DNA of 64,000 nucleotides, from contig JAEXAI010000022.1 in assembly GCA_023394615.1 (NCBI GenBank), forward strand, positions 62,001 through 126,000, in the 5' to 3' direction. This DNA comes from Actinomycetes bacterium. GTDB lineage: Bacteria; Actinomycetota; Coriobacteriia; Coriobacteriales; Eggerthellaceae. The position numbers and the translations under genes were made by a program. Shown here in pieces: positions 59,752 through 64,000 of the stretch. The first letter of the stretch is position 1. Every line of letters starts with the position of its first letter. The notes beneath the pieces are model-generated. The model saw nothing but the letters and a program-made list of their open reading frames with translations. It searched no databases and had not been told where the DNA came from.

Positions 59752-61101
59752 TTATCCCTTGAATCCGACAATCTGCAACACGATAAGCGTGTAGATAATG
59801 AGCAGCAGTATTCCAGCGGCGACGAAGCCGACGATGCGCATGGTGTTGCTGTTGGTTTTCGTGTCTTCGGTGTCGTCTTCGATAACGTCCATGGCATCGT
59901 CGAACGTGATGATGCCCAGCATGCGCCAGTGCTCGTCTACCACGGGGATGGCCAGCAGATTGTATTTGGAAATGTCGTCGGCCACGTCTGCTTCTGGCTC
60001 GTCCGGCAGTGCGGTAATCAGGTCCTCGAACATGATGGTGTTCAACAGCGTATCGCTGTGCGCCAGAACCAACGTGCGCAGCGATAGCACGCCAATCAGT
60101 TTCTCGTATTCGTCCAGCACATACAGATAATGAATGGTGGGGTAGTCTTCGGGAATGCTGCGCAGGTAATCCACGGCCTGTCCCACGGTATCGTCTTCGT
60201 GCATGGCCACGAACTGGGTGGTCATCATGCCACCGGCGGTTTCGTCGCGGTATCCCAAAAGCTTGCGAATGTCGTCGGCGTCTTCGAGGCCCATCAGGCG
60301 AAGCAGACGCTCGGCCTTTTCGTATGACAGGTCGCGGACGATGTCGGCAGCGTCGTCTGGGTCCATGGTTCCCAACAACTTCGATGCACGGGCGTCGTCC
60401 AAGTCGTCGATAACGTCGGCCTGATACTCATCTTCCATTTCGGAAATCGCGTTGCCTGCGCGCTCGTCGTCCAAATGCTCGAACACCGCGATGCGTTGTG
60501 CCGGATCGAGTTGTTCCAGAATGTCGGCGACGTCGGCCGGGTGCAGTTCGTCTAGGCGCGTGTGCGAAACGGAAAGCTGCACTTCGGAAAGGTCACGGTC
60601 GAGCAGATCCATGTAGTTCCAAGCGATGATTTGCTCGTCCATACGCTTGCCAAACACTTTTGCGACGGCTACCACGGCGTTTTCCAGCCACGGCGCCAAG
60701 CCGCGCAAGATACCGCGCAGTCCCACTTCAGCGCCAAGCAGACGCAACTGCGAACCCGATACGGAAAGCTTCAGGTCGTTTACGCGTACGACCTTCATGC
60801 CCTGGGTGTCGACAATCTGCCTGTTCAGCAAGTCACGTGCCAGCAGCACCTCGTCGGGCTGCAGGTAACTGAAGCGAATGCCTGTGGCCTCCACTTGCAG
60901 TTTCACGCAATCGCCGTCGAATTCATCGACGTATTTGCGCCAACTAATCATGAACGGTACACGACCGGGTCCTTGGAAGGCCAGGCTAGTGATGCGCGGG
61001 AAAACTTCTCCGGTCTGGATGGCCAGATCGGATATGCTTCCTATTTTTTCCCCTGTCGAATCGATGACCGGCTTGCCGAGCATCTGCGAAAGATAAATCA
61101 T
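59752..61101 (-). CDS. PRC-barrel / MgtE_N / CBS-domain protein with one C-terminal helix
   Basis: 449 residues. Two PRC-barrel-like segments (LGKPVIDSTGEKIGSISDL; DRDLLNRQIVDTQGMKVVRV type) come first, then an MgtE N-domain (ELHPADVADILEQLDPAQRI; LLGTMDPDDAADIVRDLSYE), two CBS domains (YRDETAGGMMTTQFVAMHED; ISKYNLLAIPVVDEHWRMLG) and a single terminal membrane helix (RIVGFVAAGILLLIIYTLIV). The Mg2+-gating half of MgtE is present without its channel domain, so it probably senses Mg2+ and gates or regulates the adjacent Nramp-related transporter. Confidence 0.83.
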   Translation of the reverse strand: MIYLSQMLGKPVIDSTGEKIGSISDLAIQTGEVFPRITSLAFQGPGRVPFMISWRKYVDEFDGDCVKLQVEATGIRFSYLQPDEVLLARDLLNRQIVDTQGMKVVRVNDLKLSVSGSQLRLLGAEVGLRGILRGLAPWLENAVVAVAKVFGKRMDEQIIAWNYMDLLDRDLSEVQLSVSHTRLDELHPADVADILEQLDPAQRIAVFEHLDDERAGNAISEMEDEYQADVIDDLDDARASKLLGTMDPDDAADIVRDLSYEKAERLLRLMGLEDADDIRKLLGYRDETAGGMMTTQFVAMHEDDTVGQAVDYLRSIPEDYPTIHYLYVLDEYEKLIGVLSLRTLVLAHSDTLLNTIMFEDLITALPDEPEADVADDISKYNLLAIPVVDEHWRMLGIITFDDAMDVIEDDTEDTKTNSNTMRIVGFVAAGILLLIIYTLIVLQIVGFKG

Positions 61102-61592
61102 AAACTTCCCCTGTCGATTCAGAATCCATTGCTACGCAGGGGCGCAGCGAAGACGTACGCATACATCGAGCGTCTAGGATACCTATGTTGAAATCATTTG
61201 TGGCACAAGCAGTCGACCTTCGACTGCCGTACCGGGGAAGTCGAAGGGCTAGCTACTGTGAGGTTTCGGTTTTCGAACCTTCAAGTAACGTCCTTCCGTC
61301 GTGGGCTTAGGTCTTGCGGGCGTTGGTTTTGCCCGTGCGGCGATGCGCTTGCTCTCGGCCGATGTCGGGCACGTGCACATTGCGTAAAACAGAATAACCG
61401 AAAAAAGTGCACGATGAAATGCTCAAACGTAAAATCGGCGAAAAAACTTATTGGAAGGCTGCGATACGACTGGGCTGATGGGGTAGTAAAGCGTAGGAAG
61501 CAGGAAGCAAGCAGTGAGGCTCGTGTGCTAGGTCCTACAGATGCGGACTTTCCCTGGGAGCACCCAATCGCGCTAGTGCTATCGAGCCAAAG
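61102..61592. other. Gene-free region upstream of the Mg2+ operon
   Basis: No convincing gene. It holds the promoter region of the leftward Mg2+ operon and a small perfect hairpin, GCAGTCGA (61209-61216) with TCGACTGC (61220-61227). I looked for the conserved core of an M-box (ykoK) Mg2+ riboswitch on the minus strand and did not find it. Confidence 0.5.
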
Positions 61593-61623
61593 AAAAAAGC
61601 CGACGCAATGCGTTCGGCTTTTG
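61593..61623 (-). terminator. Rho-independent terminator of tRNA-Arg
   Basis: On the minus strand AGCCGAACGC pairs with GCGTCGGCT around ATT, with one bulged A, and is followed by TTTTTTC. It ends 12 bp past the tRNA 3' end. Confidence 0.85.
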
Positions 61624-61634
61624 GTTTCAAGTGG

Positions 61635-61708
61635 TGCGCCGTATAGGATTCGAACCTATGACGTACTGATTCGTAGTCAGTCCCTCTATCCAGCTGAGGT
61701 AACGGCGC
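61635..61708 (-). tRNA. tRNA-Arg (anticodon ACG)
   Basis: 74 nt on the minus strand. Acceptor arm GCGCCGT / ACGGCGC, D-stem CCTC/GAGG, anticodon stem ACTGA/TCAGT with loop CTACGAA (anticodon ACG, read as ICG for CGU/CGC/CGA), T-stem ATAGG/CCTAT with loop TTCGAAT, and discriminator A. CCA is not encoded. All arms pair fully. Confidence 0.95.
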
Positions 61709-61767
61709 ACTTAAATGCAGCAAAAGTTATTTTGCCAGTACTTTAGGGTACTGTCAACAACCAACTT

Positions 61768-61917
61768 TCAGAATTCGCAAAGTTGTCGTTGATGGAGGGG
61801 CATAACCTGATGCGGATTTGTTTTTCTAACGGCTCTGCTCGCCTCAGTCTCCGGTGCTGTCTGCTGGCAGTCCTTTTCCATGAGCGTTCTGGTCGTGTAT
61901 TCAACGCGATATGTCAT
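61768..61917 (-). pseudogene. Decayed RelE-type toxin remnant
   Basis: An ATG overlapping the antitoxin stop (ATGA) opens MTYRVEYTTR, a RelE-like N-terminus, but the frame then runs 49 codons without matching the family. Other frames contain RelE-like fragments in the right order: AHGKGLPADSTGD followed by a stop where a Trp is normally found, and TTTLRILKVG near the end. The helical segment after the first strand is missing. I read this as a toxin gene inactivated by deletion and frameshifts. Confidence 0.55.
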
Positions 61918-62128
61918 AGTCCTAGTTCTTTTAGCACCTCTTCGTGTGAATATCTCAATCCGTCATCGTCCGCTATGGCTTGCCCTAATTCGTTGATGTC
62001 CTGTTCGTTCTCAATTATTTCCAGCGTCGCGTCCTGACGAAATCAGATATTGTCATGCCAGAAAAGGATGCGTATCGCCTGACTAGCTCTGCATCTCGTT
62101 CGTCCATCCTTACCATCATAGTAGGCAT
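61914..62128 (-). pseudogene. Frameshifted ribbon-helix-helix antitoxin (DUF6290/RelB-like)
   Basis: AAAGGAGAG precedes an ATG at 62128. The frame encodes MPTMMVRMDERDAELVRRYA, then SFSGMTISDF, an RHH antitoxin start, and stops early at 62015. Shifting frame by one base at GATTTC (about 62040) restores DATLEIIENEQDINELGQAI followed by ADDDGLRYSHEEVLKELGL and a stop at 61914, the normal C-terminus. The total of 215 bp is not a multiple of three, so a 1-bp deletion is the simple explanation. The stop overlaps the toxin ATG as in intact relBE pairs. Confidence 0.65.
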
Positions 62129-62312
62129 GTCTCTCCTTTCTTCCACGATGATTACATTGTATTCTTCCTTCGTTTGTTTATTGATCTGTTTGGCATATCG
62201 AATGATCCTGCAAGCTGCCTTTCGGCTTATGTCGCATTTTGCTTTGCACCGAGTCGACATGAGTGCGGTGTCTTGGTGAGTGGTCGTTTATCATTGCGCA
62301 CAAACTGCTGAC

Positions 62313-62330
62313 TGTCCATATTTAAGGACA
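62313..62330. promoter_or_regulatory. TGTCC-N8-GGACA dyad upstream of cas3
   Basis: TGTCCATATTTAAGGACA: 5-bp arms around an AT-only centre, 163 bp before the cas3 start. It could be an operator or cover a promoter for the CRISPR-Cas operon. Apart from it, the 62129-62492 gap shows no clear gene. Confidence 0.4.
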
Positions 62331-62492
62331 ATCAAGAATCCGATACCGGTTATAGTGATTAACAAATGCTCGAGTCATTTAGGTTAGCTCTTGTAGGGAA
62401 GAAAACCGGGGGTTGCCCGATAAATCATGTATGCTAAGAATCCTCAATGTGTTTTGGTTCTGAAGGCGCTGTATTTGTGGACGGAGGCTATT

Positions 62493-64000
62493 GTGTACGT
62501 TTCCCATGTTTCAGACAGCGAGCAACGCGAGTCGGTTTCTGCTCACTTGAGAGAGGTTGCAGAGATGGCGGCCGGATTCGCGGAGTGTTTTGGCGCCCAA
62601 GGGTGGGCGCGCGCTGCTGGAATGGCTCATGATATCGGCAAATACTCAGAAGCCTTTCAGCAAAGAATTCTGAACAATGGCCATCGATGTGACCATTCGA
62701 CGGCAGGCGCATACCAGCTTTTCGAAGAGGGCAATGCAAAGCTCTTAGCGTATTGCGTTGCGGGTCATCATGGGGGTCTGCCTGACGGCGGTTCTCGTTT
62801 TGACGTCAACGACGAACCTACGCTTTGGGCACGTATGAAAAAGGCAGACGAAGGCCGTTTGCCAGACTATCAGGCTTTTGCTTCTGAGGTAGAAATACCT
62901 CCTGCGGGGAAAATCGTCTTTCCTAGTCATGAAGCTCAAGATAACTTCTCGCTTTCATTTTTAACGAGAATGGTCTTCTCTTGTCTTGTTGATGCTGATT
63001 TTCTTTGCACGGAAAGGTTTATGAAGGGTCAAGGTCGCTTGTCGGTTTCAAGCGATTCGCTCAAAGAACTTCGAGATATATTCGAAGCAAAGCTAGCTGC
63101 GTTCTATCCGCCCGAAACGAATCTGAATAAGATACGATGCTCCCTTCTGGACGCTTGTGCCGAAGCATCGGTCGAAGAGCCGGGAGTGTTTTCGCTTACT
63201 GTGCCAACAGGCGGGGGAAAGACCTGCGCTTCGATGCGTTTTGCTCTTCAGCATGCATGCTCCGGCAACCATGGTATGCGCCGTGTGATATACGCAGTGC
63301 CCTATACATCAATAATCGAACAAAATGCAGCGGTCTTTCGAGAGTATCTAGGCGAAGCTAATGTGCTTGAGCATCATGCAAACTTTGATTTTGATGATAC
63401 GGACGAAATTGGCAAGGCTTTAAGGCTGGCAACTGAAAACTGGGATATGCCTATTGTGGTGACAACGAATGTCCAATTGTTTGAATCGCTGTATTCGAAT
63501 AAAACGTCTCGTTGTAGAAAGCTGCACAATATAGCCAAAAGCGTAATAGTACTTGATGAAGCCCAGATGATTCCCACAAAACAGTTAGAGCCTTGCATTC
63601 GAGTTCTATCGGAGCTCGTGCTCCGCTATGGATGCACGGTTGTGCTCTGCACGGCAACCCAGCCATCGCTTGCCCCCTTTTTCAAGAGATACGGTTGTCC
63701 TGTGCGTGAAATAGCGCCCGATCCTAAGGGACTGTACGAACGTTTGAAGCGGGTGGATTATCTGTATGAAGGGGACGTTTCAGACAAAGAACTTGCTGAA
63801 AAACTGCTCAGCCACGACCAAGTCCTTTGTGTAGTAAACAGCCGCAAGCAGGCACGAAGATTGTACGATCTTATGTCGCGTGACGGAGAGGAAGCAAATG
63901 GAGCCGACCAGGCCAATGACAATGGAGTGTTCCACTTATCAACATTAATGCATCCGATGCATAGAAAAAAAGTTCTTGATGAGGTGCGATGCCGATTGAG
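62493..64000 (+). CDS. cas3: CRISPR-associated nuclease/helicase Cas3, 3' truncated (probable type I-C)
   Basis: 502 codons run to the window edge without a stop. The HD nuclease domain is at the N-terminus: SAHLREVAEMAAGF, then MAHDIGKYSEAF (His46-Asp47), CDHSTAGAYQ and GHHGGLPDG. The SF2 helicase has Walker A VPTGGGKT (about 237-244), VVTTNVQLFE, DEAQ (355-358) and CTATQPS. Cas3 supplies the DNA-shredding step recruited by Cascade. HD-first order and the MYVSHVSDSE start resemble type I-C. GTG at 62493 has GGAGG five bases upstream; an in-frame ATG at 62427 lacks a good site. cas5, cas8c, cas7, cas4, cas1, cas2 and the array should lie beyond 64000. Confidence 0.9.
   Translation, partial: MYVSHVSDSEQRESVSAHLREVAEMAAGFAECFGAQGWARAAGMAHDIGKYSEAFQQRILNNGHRCDHSTAGAYQLFEEGNAKLLAYCVAGHHGGLPDGGSRFDVNDEPTLWARMKKADEGRLPDYQAFASEVEIPPAGKIVFPSHEAQDNFSLSFLTRMVFSCLVDADFLCTERFMKGQGRLSVSSDSLKELRDIFEAKLAAFYPPETNLNKIRCSLLDACAEASVEEPGVFSLTVPTGGGKTCASMRFALQHACSGNHGMRRVIYAVPYTSIIEQNAAVFREYLGEANVLEHHANFDFDDTDEIGKALRLATENWDMPIVVTTNVQLFESLYSNKTSRCRKLHNIAKSVIVLDEAQMIPTKQLEPCIRVLSELVLRYGCTVVLCTATQPSLAPFFKRYGCPVREIAPDPKGLYERLKRVDYLYEGDVSDKELAEKLLSHDQVLCVVNSRKQARRLYDLMSRDGEEANGADQANDNGVFHLSTLMHPMHRKKVLDEVRCRL

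Noticed and set aside
61102..61592. A Mg2+-responsive M-box riboswitch before the Mg2+ operon
   Set aside because: The conserved core was not found by eye; a covariance search would be needed to exclude it.
61198..61746. A 182-codon plus-strand frame covering the tRNA-Arg
   Set aside because: Its C-terminal part is the reverse complement of a complete tRNA and its terminator.
62015..62260. An 81-codon minus-strand frame taken as one intact gene
   Set aside because: Only the part from 62128 has antitoxin-like sequence with a ribosome binding site; the upstream codons are spurious and the real C-terminus is in another frame.
62129..64000. A CRISPR array in the window
   Set aside because: No regularly spaced identical repeats with unique spacers occur here; only cas3 is present.

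Overview
The window looks like chromosomal DNA of an anaerobic actinobacterium of the class Coriobacteriia, most likely family Eggerthellaceae (inference, no database search was possible). The clues are a LuxR-type regulator fused to a roughly 12-helix membrane domain beside a Tat-exported molybdoenzyme operon, a TetR plus DUF5692-like membrane protein pair, an Nramp-related transporter with an altered metal site, a superoxide reductase (2Fe desulfoferrodoxin), indolepyruvate:ferredoxin oxidoreductase, and many short actinobacterial-style operons with GTG starts.

Layout. 1-12.5 kb is housekeeping: the end of an LCP cell-wall ligase, a NifU-like scaffold with a Cys-rich partner, a zinc-ribbon protein, lgt, superoxide reductase, two FAD proteins, tsaC, an alpha/beta hydrolase, glpK, rpiB, glyA, upp and dCMP deaminase. 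12.8-29.0 kb is a respiratory island. A leftward operon holds two uncharacterised proteins, a helicase-like protein that lacks its ATPase half, a TorD-type chaperone and NapG/NapH-like Fe-S proteins, followed by a full-length helicase-like protein. A divergent multi-cluster ferredoxin, the LuxR regulator and a rightward DmsABC-type operon with a 1171-residue molybdoenzyme complete it. The island sits between upp/comEB and the ATP synthase operon (loci that are neighbours in many Gram-positives) and is bracketed by copies of one 27-bp repeat. 29.0-30.2 kb is non-coding and full of long inverted repeats. 30.2-37.5 kb is atpIBEFHAGDC. 37.7-44.3 kb has a rhodanese lipoprotein, a DUF4013-like protein, an autoregulated-looking TetR plus membrane protein, and a SulP transporter. 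44.4-50.6 kb has purE, iorAB, a phenylacetate-CoA-ligase-like enzyme and an NhaC-type antiporter. 50.6-56.7 kb has a two-component system divergent from a VTC-domain / DUF4956-like / carbohydrate-binding lipoprotein operon. 57.6-61.1 kb has formyl-THF cyclo-ligase and a probable Mg2+ uptake pair. 61.6-64 kb has tRNA-Arg(ACG), a decayed RelBE-type toxin-antitoxin pair and the start of cas3 of a probable type I-C CRISPR-Cas locus that runs off the window.

How it fits together. The island would pass electrons through Fe-S and membrane proteins to a periplasmic molybdoenzyme acting on an unknown acceptor, with a dedicated chaperone and regulator. A 29-bp dyad element occurs in both divergent promoters of the island, which argues that the two halves are co-regulated. 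IorAB plus the CoA ligase suit energy-yielding use of aromatic amino acids, and the ATP synthase has a proton-type (not sodium-type) c subunit.

The most unusual signals are the split/degenerate helicase paralogues inside a respiratory gene cluster, two families of 150-200 bp inverted-repeat elements sharing a central ACCTGCG-type motif, the shared 29-bp operator, and the repeat bracketing of the island.
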